Shown: piece by piece, positions 1-8,298 of the stretch | Position numbering within the stretch: position 1 is the first letter of the stretch | How the letters are laid out: each line of letters starts with the position of its first letter | Assembly (NCBI GenBank): GCA_014380965.1 | Contig: JACMIV010000215.1 | Location: 1-25,633 of the forward strand | Reading direction: 5' to 3' | DNA: 25,633 nucleotides | DNA from: Rhizobiaceae bacterium | Lineage (GTDB): Bacteria; Pseudomonadota; Alphaproteobacteria; Rhizobiales; Rhizobiaceae | Program-made: the position numbers and the translations under genes | The notes under the pieces: generated by a model | Database searches by the model: none | The model's input: the letters and a program-made list of their open reading frames with translations, nothing else | What the model was told of the DNA's origin: nothing

Positions 1-1
1 G

Positions 2-841
2 CGTCTCGTCGGCCAAGAGATCGGCACGAGCGGCGATATCCTGACAGGGATGGGAAAGCCGACGGTTGACGGCGGCGATGAGACCGCTGCGGATGGGGAG
101 GAGGCTCCCGCCGGCCCGGACGCGTCGGAGAACACACGCGGCGACGGCTGGGAGCCGCAGTCGACCGACAAGGCGGCCTCCATGGCCCAACGCCTGATCG
201 AGCTCTGGCAAGAGGGCGATCTGCCGGACGACGACGCGGGACGCCGGCTGACCATCGGCATGGATGCGCTCGATCGCGCGGCCGGTGCGGCGGGCTCGAC
301 GGACATCGAGTTCGGCCCCATCGCCAGCCGTTACCAGCCGTTGCTTGCCGGCACGCGTCCGGCAGACGGCGGCGGGGGGGCCTGTTGGCAGGGGTCGCTC
401 CTCACTCAGTCGACCGTCGGCGGGGCCCTGTTCTGGCTGGACCTTCTCAGCGTCACCCGCGAGCTCTCGCTCACCGACCTTGGAGACGCATTGCAGCCAC
501 CCGTCATCGAAGCCGCCCTCAATCCTGAGGGCGCGGAGGAATGCGCAGTGCGCAACGGCCGCTCTATCCGCTCGGTCTATATCTACGAGGCCCGGCGCAA
601 TCCGCTTTTCGCAGACTTCGTCATGCGCGATCTGCCGACCTTCACGCTGGACATCGCGGGGGTCAGCTTTTCCAGCGAGCGCTTCATCCAGACCCGGGAC
701 GGGCGCAAGATGCGCGAGGGCGCAGCACCCGACGCGACGAGCCGCATCGCGACCGTCGGGGAACTCGGCCTCGCGATCCAGCGCAGCGACGGCTACGCGA
801 AAGTGCTCTTCGACGATGGCGTCAACTGGATCATCCGCTGA
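2..841 (+). CDS. Unrecognised acidic protein, 5' end outside window
   Basis: The reading frame is open from the left edge, so this is probably the 3' part of a longer gene; the first internal ATG is at 50 and has no convincing ribosome site. From that ATG there are 263 residues. Residues 1-45 are rich in Asp, Glu, Gly and Ala and look like a disordered linker. The rest looks globular, and the last 25 or so residues (VGELGLAIQRSDGYAKVLFD and following) have the alternating pattern of a small beta-rich, SH3-like terminal unit; that reading is only an impression. No signal peptide or membrane segment is visible in the part present. It converges on the tetR gene with about 96 bases between. I do not recognise the family and assign no function. 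Confidence 0.6.
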   Translation, partial: RLVGQEIGTSGDILTGMGKPTVDGGDETAADGEEAPAGPDASENTRGDGWEPQSTDKAASMAQRLIELWQEGDLPDDDAGRRLTIGMDALDRAAGAAGSTDIEFGPIASRYQPLLAGTRPADGGGGACWQGSLLTQSTVGGALFWLDLLSVTRELSLTDLGDALQPPVIEAALNPEGAEECAVRNGRSIRSVYIYEARRNPLFADFVMRDLPTFTLDIAGVSFSSERFIQTRDGRKMREGAAPDATSRIATVGELGLAIQRSDGYAKVLFDDGVNWIIR

Positions 842-937
842 GCTGAATTCCGCAAGCCGACCGGTCCAGGGATCGGTTGTCGTTCGGTGGGAAAGCCATC
901 CGGTCCTTGGGGACGAAGGCTCAACCCAGCGAAGGTA

Positions 938-1546
938 TCAACGTGGGATTTGCTCAGCCAACAAGCCGGTGGCCATAAGGCGAAACGCTTCGACGGCCTT
1001 GGGCAGAACGGAGCTCGGGTCATCGCTTGCGGCAACCCAAAGGGCGGCATTCAGTGCCGCGCCGCTCATAAGGCGGGCTGCGGCTTCGACATCGACGGAT
1101 TTCATGATCCCGTCGGCAATCAGTTTGGCGACCGCCTGCTTCGTCAGTTCGAGACATACGTTCTGGCTCGGCCAACGGGACGGGTCACCCAGAAAGGCTG
1201 GCCCGTCCAGCAACACGATCCGGCGCACTTCGGGATCGAGCGCCATTTCGATGTAGGCTGCGCCTTCGGCGAGCAGGCCCTCCCACTCGTTCGGCGCGGC
1301 GGCGCCAGCCTCCTGAGCCCGCAGCGCCATCTCGCCGTCGACTTCAGCCACCACGGCGGCGAGCAGCCCCGTCTTGTCACCAAAGTTATGGTAGAGCGCG
1401 CCGCGCGTGAGACCGACATCCGCGGTCAGCTCATCCATCGAAGCGGCCGCGAAACCCTTCGCGACGAAAGCGCGCCGCGCAGCCAAAATCAGTTTGGCCC
1501 GAGTTTCCTCCATCGTTTCCGTGCGGCGTCTCGAGGCCACGATCAT
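938..1546 (-). CDS. TetR/AcrR-family transcriptional repressor
   Basis: A 202-residue protein of usual TetR length. The N-terminal helix-turn-helix is clear at about residues 14-55 (motif SMDELTADVGLTRGALYHNF), followed by the helical ligand-binding domain common to the family. I start it at the ATG at 1546, which gives the usual short basic tail before the first helix; an in-frame start at 1582 would lie inside the operator region. It is transcribed away from the RidA-family gene, and the 164-base gap contains three inverted repeats of the size TetR dimers bind. The inference is that it represses both itself and the neighbour in response to a small metabolite. The ligand cannot be read from sequence. 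Confidence 0.9.
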   Translation of the reverse strand: MIVASRRRTETMEETRAKLILAARRAFVAKGFAAASMDELTADVGLTRGALYHNFGDKTGLLAAVVAEVDGEMALRAQEAGAAAPNEWEGLLAEGAAYIEMALDPEVRRIVLLDGPAFLGDPSRWPSQNVCLELTKQAVAKLIADGIMKSVDVEAAARLMSGAALNAALWVAASDDPSSVLPKAVEAFRLMATGLLAEQIPR

Positions 1547-1557
1547 TCTCCAGTCAT

Positions 1558-1621
1558 ATACGGGTCGTATGCCACTTGACATACGCTATGTATCCTACTT
1601 AATTGACATACGCTGCGTATG
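1558..1621. promoter_or_regulatory. Triple inverted-repeat operator and ridA promoter
   Basis: Three ATAC...GTAT inverted repeats lie between tetR and ridA. They are ATACGGGTCGTAT (1558-1570), ATACGCTATGTAT (1581-1593) and the perfect 15-base palindrome CATACGCTGCGTATG (1607-1621). The second and third are each preceded by TTGA, giving a 27-base direct repeat period. A good sigma-70-like promoter for the plus strand is TTGACA (1576-1581), 17 bases, TTAATT (1599-1604). The second palindrome sits in its spacer and the third at the expected start of transcription, which fits repression by the adjacent TetR protein. Confidence 0.65.
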
Positions 1622-1710
1622 CAAGATGGCGTGGCGTTCACGAAAACCTAGCCGTTCCTCGGCGTGCCGACCGGCATCGAGGCGAGTGCGGCTCTACGAG
1701 GGACAAAGTC

Positions 1711-2109
1711 ATGACACAACGCGATGCCGTTTTTCCGGAAAACCGTAGCGCTCTCTATGAGGCCCACGGCTATTCGGCTGCAATCCGATCCGGCGATCTT
1801 CTGTTCGTTTCCGGTCAGGTGGGAAGCCGGTCCGACGGCTCCCCGGAGCCCGACTTCGGCGAGCAGGTTCGGCTGGCCTTCTCCAACCTGGAAGCGACCT
1901 TGAGGGCAGGTGGCTGCACCTTCGACGACATCGTCGACGTGACGACGTTTCATACCGATCCAGAAAACCAGTTCCCCGCGATGATGGCCGTCAAAAGCGA
2001 GGTCTTCGCACAGGCGCCGTACCCGAACTGGACGGCGATCGGAGTGAACTGGCTCGCCGGCTTCGACTTCGAGATCAAGGTCATCGCCCGCATTCCAGCG
2101 ATGAGCTGA
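1711..2109 (+). CDS. RidA/YjgF/UK114-family protein
   Basis: 132 residues, the normal length for the trimeric RidA fold. Typical features are LLFVSGQVGS (about 30-39), QVRLAFSNLEATLRAGGCTF (about 52-71), DVTTF, and the closing FEIKVIARIP. I start it at the ATG at 1711 because GAGGGA lies about seven bases upstream; longer in-frame starts would run into the operator region. Classical RidA enzymes hydrolyse reactive 2-imino acids using an arginine in a P-x-R motif. Here the equivalent stretch is PYPNWTA, with tryptophan at residue 107, so imine deaminase activity is doubtful. The family glutamate (E121) is kept. It is divergent from a TetR gene that probably controls it. The physiological substrate is unknown. 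Confidence 0.88.
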   Translation: MTQRDAVFPENRSALYEAHGYSAAIRSGDLLFVSGQVGSRSDGSPEPDFGEQVRLAFSNLEATLRAGGCTFDDIVDVTTFHTDPENQFPAMMAVKSEVFAQAPYPNWTAIGVNWLAGFDFEIKVIARIPAMS

Positions 2110-2190
2110 GGCGGTTTCGTCCGTGCAAGAGGCGGCTGCTCCGGCATAACCGGAAAGCTTTCGGTGCTCCTGCCACCGACGCGGCCGGAA

Positions 2191-2235
2191 CACGGCCGTG
2201 GCGGTAACCGCCACCCGCACCGGATCTTCTCCGGT
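2191..2235. terminator. Hairpins between convergent ridA and gspD
   Basis: The gap between the convergent ridA and gspD genes holds three tight inverted repeats: CACGGCCGTG (2191-2200), GTGGCGGT-A-ACCGCCAC (2198-2214, perfect 8-base arms) and ACCGGA-N5-TCCGGT (2219-2235). There is no T run, so this is not a standard intrinsic terminator. Its position suits a two-way transcription barrier. Confidence 0.35.
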
Positions 2236-2271
2236 CCAACGGGTCGCCCTGCCAAGCCCCACACTTCATGA

Positions 2272-4566
2272 TCAGGGCTTGGCGATGCCGCCGCCTGCCG
2301 CGCCAGCGCCGACACCGACCTGCGATCCCTGGATCATGCGGGTGATGTTCTCGATCTCCGAGGAGCTGCGCACGACCCGCGGTGTGATCAGCACGACGAG
2401 TTCGGTGCGCCGCGCCTCCGAAACCTTGTCCTTGAACAGGTTGCCGAGGACTGGGACCCGGGAGAGCTTCGGCACGCCCTCTTCCGACTTCTCGACGCGG
2501 TCCTGCATGAGCCCTCCGAGCATGATCGTGCGGCCGGACTGGACGAGGATTTGCGACTGGATGTCTCGTGTGGCGATGACCGGCGTCAGGTCTCCCGATT
2601 CCGCGGTTTGCGATGGTGTGCTGACCGACTGGTTGATCTTGAGGTCGACGGCGTTGTTGGCGTGGATGCGCGGGGTGATCTCGAGTACCACGCCGGTATC
2701 GAGCACCTCGATCTCCTGCGTCACCGTCACGTTGCCGGTGTTATCGGAGGTCTGCGTGCGGCTCGCATACGGGATCTGGTCTCCGATGACGAGGCGCGCG
2801 GACTTGCCGTCGATGACGGTGAGATAGGGCGAGGAGATCACCTTGAGGTTGGTGACGGCCGTGAGCGCGGAGAAGACCGCATCCACGGTCACGTTGCCGA
2901 TCGTCGTACCGACGCCGATGACGCCGCCGCGCCGCGGGGCCTGGCTGCCGAGCGGAACGCCGGAGCCGAAGACGATCCCGTTGCTTTGCAGGAAGAACTG
3001 TACGCCCGAGGAGAGCTGGTCGTTGAGGTTCACCTCGATGACGGTCGCCTCGATGATGACCTGGGCCTGCGCGACATCCAGCGTCGCCACGACTTCGCGC
3101 ATGCGCTTGTAGACCGAAAAGGACGAGTAGACGAGAAGCGTGTTGGTGCGCTCGTCGGGAACGATCCGCGTTTCGCCGGCCTGCGGAGCGTTGCGTGGCG
3201 CGACTGCCGGCGCGCCCGATTCTGCGTCGGCGCCTGCTTCGCCGGCGTCGGATCCACCTCCACCCGCCGAAATATCGACAGGGGCAGGTCCGAGTTGCGG
3301 CACGGCAAGGCCGGTGCCGTCCTCATTGTCGTCGACGATTCCGGCGGAGGAGGCAACGGGCCGACGCACGAGACGCGTGCGCGTATCGCTGACGCCAGCC
3401 TCCTCGCTGCCCGCGATTCCCCCGAGCGCCGCCTCCGTCGACGAACCGGAACCTGCAGCGTCCGAAGAGGAGCCGAAGATCTGGGCAAGCTGCGGCGCGA
3501 TCTCGACGGCCTGGAGGTGGGTCAGCGGAATGACGCGCAGCAGACTGATGTCTGTGACCGAGCGGTCGAGTTGGCGGACGAGCTGCTGCACGCCGGCCAT
3601 CAGGGAGGGATCGGACGTACCGACCAGGATCGCCTGTTGATTGAGAAGCGGGATGACCGTGATCGGCGTCTCGTCGCCGCGCAGCGTTGCCTCGTAGAAC
3701 TCGGTCAGCGCCGTCGAGACGGCTTCCGGCGCGCTCTGCGTCAAGGGAATGATCGCGACCTTGGCGTTGGTGATCGCGGTGGCCGACAAGGTTTTCAGGA
3801 GATCCTCGACGGAGCCGACGTCGTTGGGATCTGCGCGGATGACGATCGTGTCGGCCGCGCTGCTGACGGCGAGCCCGACGGTTGGCGGAAGCAACTGGCC
3901 GGCGAGAACGACGACCTCCTCGGCATTGCTGCGGGCGAGCTTGACGACGCGCGTCACCTCGTCGCCGCTGCGGCCGGCGGTGGAGTTCGCCCGCAGCGCC
4001 TCGATCACCTCGGCCGAGCCGACGTGATACACCCCGTTGATGAAGGCGATGACGAGATCGTTGCGCGCCAGGATGTCACGAACAACCTGCAAAACCCGGC
4101 TCTTGGGGATCGGTGTCTCCGTTCGGAAGGTGATCGACCCGCCGATATCGTTCGGTGCGACGTGGTTCACGCCGAGAGCGCCGCCGAGCATCTGCTCGAG
4201 GACGAAGTTGATCGTCGCCCCCTGGAAGTTGACAGTCACGCTCTCGTTCGGATCGAAGGACTCCGTCGCGCTGCGGATGTCGGCGATGTCCGTCGCGGTC
4301 TGGCTCCGCTCGCCGGCGAAGTCGACGCGCACGTCTCCGACAAATCCCGCGAAGGGAGCAATGGAAGCTGCGGCCTGATCTCCGTTGAAGGCGGCGGCGT
4401 TGACGACCGGGCCGCTGCGGGACGCCTCGCCATTCTGCAGTCGCGGGGTCACGTCGTTGGCCGTGAAGAGGTTCGGATCATCGAGGCTGTTGACGCATCC
4501 TGCGAGCGTCACGACGGACATCGCGATCAGGAGAGGGAAGAGGCCAGATCGTATGGAGTAGTGCAT
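2272..4566 (-). CDS. gspD: Type II secretion secretin GspD with lipoprotein signal
   Basis: 764 residues from the ATG at 4566; a start at 4599 is possible but would bury the signal peptide. The N-terminus is a lipoprotein signal ending in LAGC, with the lipidated cysteine at residue 24 and Val at +2, consistent with the outer membrane. Periplasmic N0-N3 domains follow, with a long Gly/Ala/Ser-rich acidic linker interrupting N3. The secretin domain has the hallmarks VVLEITPRIHANNAVDLKIN, VPVLGNLFK and ELVVLITPRVV. The protein forms the outer-membrane channel through which folded exoproteins leave. Most GspD proteins rely on a pilotin, but lipidated secretins such as Pseudomonas HxcQ pilot themselves. 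No other gsp gene is in the window, so this one is an orphan here. Its C-terminus is Gly/Ala-rich and lacks an obvious pilotin-binding S-domain. Confidence 0.93.
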   Translation of the reverse strand: MHYSIRSGLFPLLIAMSVVTLAGCVNSLDDPNLFTANDVTPRLQNGEASRSGPVVNAAAFNGDQAAASIAPFAGFVGDVRVDFAGERSQTATDIADIRSATESFDPNESVTVNFQGATINFVLEQMLGGALGVNHVAPNDIGGSITFRTETPIPKSRVLQVVRDILARNDLVIAFINGVYHVGSAEVIEALRANSTAGRSGDEVTRVVKLARSNAEEVVVLAGQLLPPTVGLAVSSAADTIVIRADPNDVGSVEDLLKTLSATAITNAKVAIIPLTQSAPEAVSTALTEFYEATLRGDETPITVIPLLNQQAILVGTSDPSLMAGVQQLVRQLDRSVTDISLLRVIPLTHLQAVEIAPQLAQIFGSSSDAAGSGSSTEAALGGIAGSEEAGVSDTRTRLVRRPVASSAGIVDDNEDGTGLAVPQLGPAPVDISAGGGGSDAGEAGADAESGAPAVAPRNAPQAGETRIVPDERTNTLLVYSSFSVYKRMREVVATLDVAQAQVIIEATVIEVNLNDQLSSGVQFFLQSNGIVFGSGVPLGSQAPRRGGVIGVGTTIGNVTVDAVFSALTAVTNLKVISSPYLTVIDGKSARLVIGDQIPYASRTQTSDNTGNVTVTQEIEVLDTGVVLEITPRIHANNAVDLKINQSVSTPSQTAESGDLTPVIATRDIQSQILVQSGRTIMLGGLMQDRVEKSEEGVPKLSRVPVLGNLFKDKVSEARRTELVVLITPRVVRSSSEIENITRMIQGSQVGVGAGAAGGGIAKP

Positions 4567-5147
4567 GCACCGTGTGGGGCTAGCCCATGAGACGATCATT
4601 ACTCTTCCGCGCCCCCCAGCCGCATTTTCGCTTCACTTTCGGCCGACGCGCTCACGCACACAAGTGCCTCGATGAGGCCATCGCGCGTGATGATGCGAGC
4701 GGTGAATGTCCTGCCCCGAACCGCCTGAAACTGGACAATGCAATCCCGCTGCCTGCAGCAGTGCCGGAGGGGAACTGGAGGCGCAATACGGCGCGGGGCG
4801 GCGCCGCCTTTATTCGGTCAAAGTTGCAGGAATGCCATACGGATACATATATTCTTTGAGTTGACCAAAAGGCGTCGGACGTTCGTTCCTTCTGAAACTT
4901 TACAACAGCAATAAAAATCATTACCTTAAGAATTGAAGGAAGAAATTCTAACATGCTAGAGAAATGCAGGTTTATTAAACAATAAGACTGATGGTTGCTT
5001 TTGGAGGTGTCTTGCGCTAAGAACTGCTGCGGTGGAATCGGCGTGTGCGGTTGTTCCCGGTCGCCTTGGCAACGACGTGCTTCGTTTTGCAGTTGAGGGG
5101 CATTCAGTCCGAAAGCGGCAGTCGCGGTGGTCTCCGGGAGTGGTGAC
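4567..5147. other. Gene-free AT-rich stretch between gspD and BA14K-like gene
   Basis: About 580 bases with no convincing gene. From roughly 4845 to 5000 the base composition turns AT-rich, unlike the rest of the window. A possible plus-strand promoter is TTGCAG (4824-4829), 18 bases, TATATT (4848-4853), pointing toward the secreted protein gene about 290 bases away. A small inverted repeat AGAATT-N9-AATTCT lies at 4929-4949. The region may hold the promoters of both flanking divergent genes, or a foreign remnant. Confidence 0.35.
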
Positions 5148-5573
5148 GTGAACCTGATGCATGTGTACCTCGCCGCATCCGTCGCACTGTGGACGGCAGT
5201 CTCAGCCATCCCTGCCTCAGCCGATCCTTTCATCGGCGGAATCGAGCATCACGACTGTTACAGTCGGGGCCTGCATTGGCGCTACAGCGACGGCTTTTGG
5301 CGTTACGGCCCGCACGATACGGCGCTGATTCCGGGGCAACGGTGGCTACGCGCTGACGGGGGAAATCCTCAGGCGTGCGGAACCTATTTTCGCAAGCTCG
5401 CTCGGGACGACAGCTCTGCCGATCGAAACAGAACCACGTCGTCAATCGCAGTGAACACCTTTCGCGGACCCCATCATTCCGCCAACTGCGCGCGTCGCTA
5501 TCGCACCTACGATGCTCGCAGCAACACGTTCGTCGCGAAAGATGGACGTCGAAAGCAGTGTCGTTTGAGGTAG
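5148..5573 (+). CDS. Small secreted BA14K-like protein
   Basis: About 141 residues. I prefer the GTG at 5148 because GGGAG lies about eight bases upstream; ATG 5157 is the alternative. The N-terminus is a Sec signal peptide with a hydrophobic core (LAASVALWTAVSA) and a probable cleavage after PASA. The mature protein is basic and carries four cysteines. Its last 30 residues, with NCARRYRTYDARSNTF and then DGRRKQC, match the repeated Cys-x-x-R-[YF]-R-[ST]-[YF]-D pattern of BA14K-like proteins, which were first described as Brucella immunoreactive antigens and are common in Rhizobiales. I infer a periplasmic or surface location. No enzymatic motif is visible. It converges on the zinc dehydrogenase operon, so it stands alone. 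Confidence 0.7.
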   Translation: MNLMHVYLAASVALWTAVSAIPASADPFIGGIEHHDCYSRGLHWRYSDGFWRYGPHDTALIPGQRWLRADGGNPQACGTYFRKLARDDSSADRNRTTSSIAVNTFRGPHHSANCARRYRTYDARSNTFVAKDGRRKQCRLR

Positions 5574-5681
5574 GGAAGTCGCTACGGCGTCGGCCGGGCG
5601 AATACGAACCGAAGAAGCGGCCCGATCGATTTCAATATCAGCTGAAAAGCAGATGTCCCGGGCACGAGCGACGTCCGAGCG

Positions 5682-6698
5682 CTACATCTCGATCACGACC
5701 TTCAACACGTCGCGCCGGTCGTTCCAGTAGGGGAGCGCCTGTTCGGCATCGCCGAAGGGAAACACCTTGGAGATCAGGCGGTCGCTCTTGTCTCCGATCG
5801 TCTGCAGATGCGCGATCACGGCACGGAAATCGCCGATCGTCGCATTGCGCGATCCCATGATGTCGAGCTCCTTCAGGTTGAAGAACTTGGTGTCGTAGGT
5901 GACGAGAGCCTTGGAATAGCCGATGTAGACGACGCGTCCGGCGAAGCAGGCGAGGTCGATCGCCTGGGTGAAGGTTTGGGGCAGGCCTACGGCTTCGAGA
6001 ACGACGTCGGCCCCGTCGCCTCCGGTCCAGGCCGCGACGGCAGCCGCCGGGTCCTCCTCCGCCGGATCGACCGTTTGAGCCGCACCGAAGGCCATCGCGA
6101 GCGCTCTTTTTTCGCCGCTTGGCTCGATGGCGAGGACCTTTGCGCCGCGGGCGACGGCGGCGACGATGACGCCCATCCCGATCATGCCGCAGCCGATGAC
6201 CACGACACGGTCGTCCGGCTCGACCCGGCCCCGATCCACAGCGTGGAAGCCGACCGAAAGTGGTTCCACAAGCGCGAGGTGACGGGCAGCCAGCGTCTCG
6301 TTGACGATGAGCTTGTCCGCGGGAAGAACGATCTCCTCGGCCAGGCCGCCGTCCTGCTGGACGCCCAGCGTCCTGTTGTAGCGGCAGGCGTTCACCCGCC
6401 CCTTGCGGCAGGAGGAGCACCGGCCGCAGTTCGTATAGGGCATGACGATGACGCGGGAACCGGGGGCGAGGCGCGCGTCGACGCCGCTGCCGATCTCCAC
6501 CACCTCGCCGCCGATCTCGTGGCCCGGAATGCGCGGAAACGCGACGAGTGGGTTGAGCCCCCGAAAAGTGTTGAGGTCGCTGCCGCAAAGGCCGACATGG
6601 CGCACCCGCACCCGAACCTCGCCCGGCCCCACGGGCGAAGGCTCGATCGCGTGGAGCCGCGAGACGTGCACGCCTTCGATCATCAGCGCCCGGATCAT
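5682..6698 (-). CDS. Zinc-dependent sugar-acid/polyol dehydrogenase
   Basis: 338 residues, a medium-chain dehydrogenase of normal length. Catalytic-zinc residues are C38 (in GLCGSD), H60-E61 (in PGHEIGGEV) and E145 (in LVEP). Structural-zinc cysteines are C91, C94, C97 and C105. The Rossmann motif is VIGCGMIG at 167-174. The MGSRNAT segment near residue 280 also occurs, from memory, in E. coli L-galactonate 5-dehydrogenase (LgoD), and the L-idonate/galactitol group is close. It is the last gene of the minus operon, 73 bases after the dehydratase, with AGGGA before the ATG. Two roles fit: oxidation of L-galactonate to tagaturonate, or oxidation of a 2-keto-3-deoxy acid in a fucose-type pathway. 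The substrate is unresolved. Confidence 0.88.
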   Translation of the reverse strand: MIRALMIEGVHVSRLHAIEPSPVGPGEVRVRVRHVGLCGSDLNTFRGLNPLVAFPRIPGHEIGGEVVEIGSGVDARLAPGSRVIVMPYTNCGRCSSCRKGRVNACRYNRTLGVQQDGGLAEEIVLPADKLIVNETLAARHLALVEPLSVGFHAVDRGRVEPDDRVVVIGCGMIGMGVIVAAVARGAKVLAIEPSGEKRALAMAFGAAQTVDPAEEDPAAAVAAWTGGDGADVVLEAVGLPQTFTQAIDLACFAGRVVYIGYSKALVTYDTKFFNLKELDIMGSRNATIGDFRAVIAHLQTIGDKSDRLISKVFPFGDAEQALPYWNDRRDVLKVVIEM

Positions 6699-6771
6699 CG
6701 CATTCCCTGCTGTCGAGGTTCGACACCCATGCGCCGCGTGGCGTCCTTCGCCCGGCCAGTCCCCCCGGCGC

Positions 6772-8298
6772 TCACATCACCGCCCCGATCTGCCAAGGCA
6801 CGAACTCGTTGTCGCCGATGCCGAGGGTCTCGCTGCGGGTCTTGGCACCGGACGCGGACTTGATAAGGAGCGCGAAGAGGTCGGCGCCCGCCTCCTGGAC
6901 GGTGGAGGTGCCATCCACCACGACGCCGGCGTTGAAGTCCATATCGGGCCCCATGCGCCTGAAAAGGCTGCTGGTCGTCGCGATCTTCAGCGAGGGCGTC
7001 GGCTTGCAGCCGTAGGCCGAGCCTCGGCCCGTCGTGAAGCAGATCATGTTCGCGCCGCCGGCCACCTGACCCGTCGCCGAAACGGGATCGTAGCCGGGCG
7101 TGTCCATGAAGACGAGGCCAGGCCGGTCGACGGCTTCTGCATAATGATAGACCTCCATCAGCCCCGTGCTGCCACCTTTGGCGACCGCACCGAGCGATTT
7201 TTCGAGGATCGTCGTGATGCCGCCCGCCTTGTTGCCGGGCGATGGATTGTTGTTCATGTCGCCCTTGTTCGCGGCGGTGTAGTCCTCCCACCAGCGCACA
7301 CGCTCGAGGAGCTTTTCGGCAACCTCGGGCGTCGCTGCGCGGGCCGTCAGAAGATGCTCGGCGCCATAGATCTCCGGCGTCTCGGAGAGAATCGCGGTTC
7401 CGCCATTCGCGACGAGCATGTCCACCGCAACGCCGAGAACCGGGTTGCCGCTGATGCCGGAATAGCCGTCGGACCCGCCGCATTGGAGCCCGAGCGTCAA
7501 GCGCGAAGCCGAAACGGTGTCGCGCGAGGCGGCGTTCGCGATCGGGAGCATCGTCTCTACGGCTGCAATGCCCGCATCGACGGCGGCTTGCGTTCCGCCC
7601 TCGTCCTGGATGGTCAAGGACCGCACCAGCCCCGCGCCGCGCGGTGCGATCCGCTCGATCAGCGACGAAACCTGATTGACCTCGCATCCGAGCCCGATCA
7701 CGCCGATGCCCGCGAAGTTCACGTGATCCGCATAGCCCGTGATCGTTCGGCGCAGGATGTCGAGGCCGATCCCGAGCCCCATGCCGCAGCCGCTGCCGTG
7801 CACGATGGCGACGACGCCGTCGACGTTCGGGTACGCCTTCAGCCGCTCCGATGTGAAGGCGGCCGCGATCATCCGGCAGACGGTGGCCGAGCAGTTCACG
7901 CTGGCGATCAGGCCGATGTAGTTGCGTGTGCCGACGCGGCCGTCCGCCCGCACATAGCCTTGAAAGCTTACGGGATCGGCGACCGGAAGTGTCGGCCGAT
8001 AGTCGCGCCCGACGCCGTAGTCGAGGGTGAGCACGCTCATTCCGACATTTTGAACATGGACGTGCTCGCCCCGGCGGATCGGCACGGTGGCCACCCCGAT
8101 GACCTGACCGAACTTCAAGACGGGATCGCCTGCCGCGATGTCGCGCCGGGCGATCTTGTGCCCGTTCGGAATGTCCGAAAGCGCTTGAACGCGATCGTCA
8201 TTGGCCGCCACCGTCGCGCCGGCCGCGATCGGGGTCAGCGCGATCGCCACCGAGTCCTCGTCTCGCAGGACGATCGTGTTCGCCGTGGCGTCAAGCAT
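6772..8298 (-). CDS. Altronate/galactarate dehydratase family (UxaA-like)
   Basis: 508 residues from the ATG at 8298, which has GGAG about eight bases upstream. Residues 1 to about 85 form a SAF domain (with IPNGHKIARRDIAAGDPVLK). After the linker comes the large C-terminal dehydratase domain with GRVGTRNYIGLI, VHGSGCGMG, IGLGCEVNQ, LGLQCGGSDGYSGI and FTTGRGSAYGC. UxaA and GarD relatives are metal-dependent and remove water from C2-C3 of sugar acids to give 2-keto-3-deoxy acids. Length and motifs look intact. Its start overlaps the end of the upstream 79-residue ORF by eight bases, so translation is probably coupled. Candidate substrates from context are D-altronate, L-fuconate or L-galactonate; sequence alone does not decide. 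Confidence 0.9.
   Translation of the reverse strand: MLDATANTIVLRDEDSVAIALTPIAAGATVAANDDRVQALSDIPNGHKIARRDIAAGDPVLKFGQVIGVATVPIRRGEHVHVQNVGMSVLTLDYGVGRDYRPTLPVADPVSFQGYVRADGRVGTRNYIGLIASVNCSATVCRMIAAAFTSERLKAYPNVDGVVAIVHGSGCGMGLGIGLDILRRTITGYADHVNFAGIGVIGLGCEVNQVSSLIERIAPRGAGLVRSLTIQDEGGTQAAVDAGIAAVETMLPIANAASRDTVSASRLTLGLQCGGSDGYSGISGNPVLGVAVDMLVANGGTAILSETPEIYGAEHLLTARAATPEVAEKLLERVRWWEDYTAANKGDMNNNPSPGNKAGGITTILEKSLGAVAKGGSTGLMEVYHYAEAVDRPGLVFMDTPGYDPVSATGQVAGGANMICFTTGRGSAYGCKPTPSLKIATTSSLFRRMGPDMDFNAGVVVDGTSTVQEAGADLFALLIKSASGAKTRSETLGIGDNEFVPWQIGAVM

Noticed and set aside
2551..4590. 679-codon plus-strand open frame opposite gspD
   Set aside because: It is exactly antisense to a clear secretin, rich in Arg/Asp/Gly with no domain pattern; a high-GC shadow.
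4652..5233. 193-codon minus-strand open frame upstream of gspD
   Set aside because: It crosses the AT-rich non-coding stretch and overlaps the secreted-protein gene; composition is not coding-like and no motif is seen.
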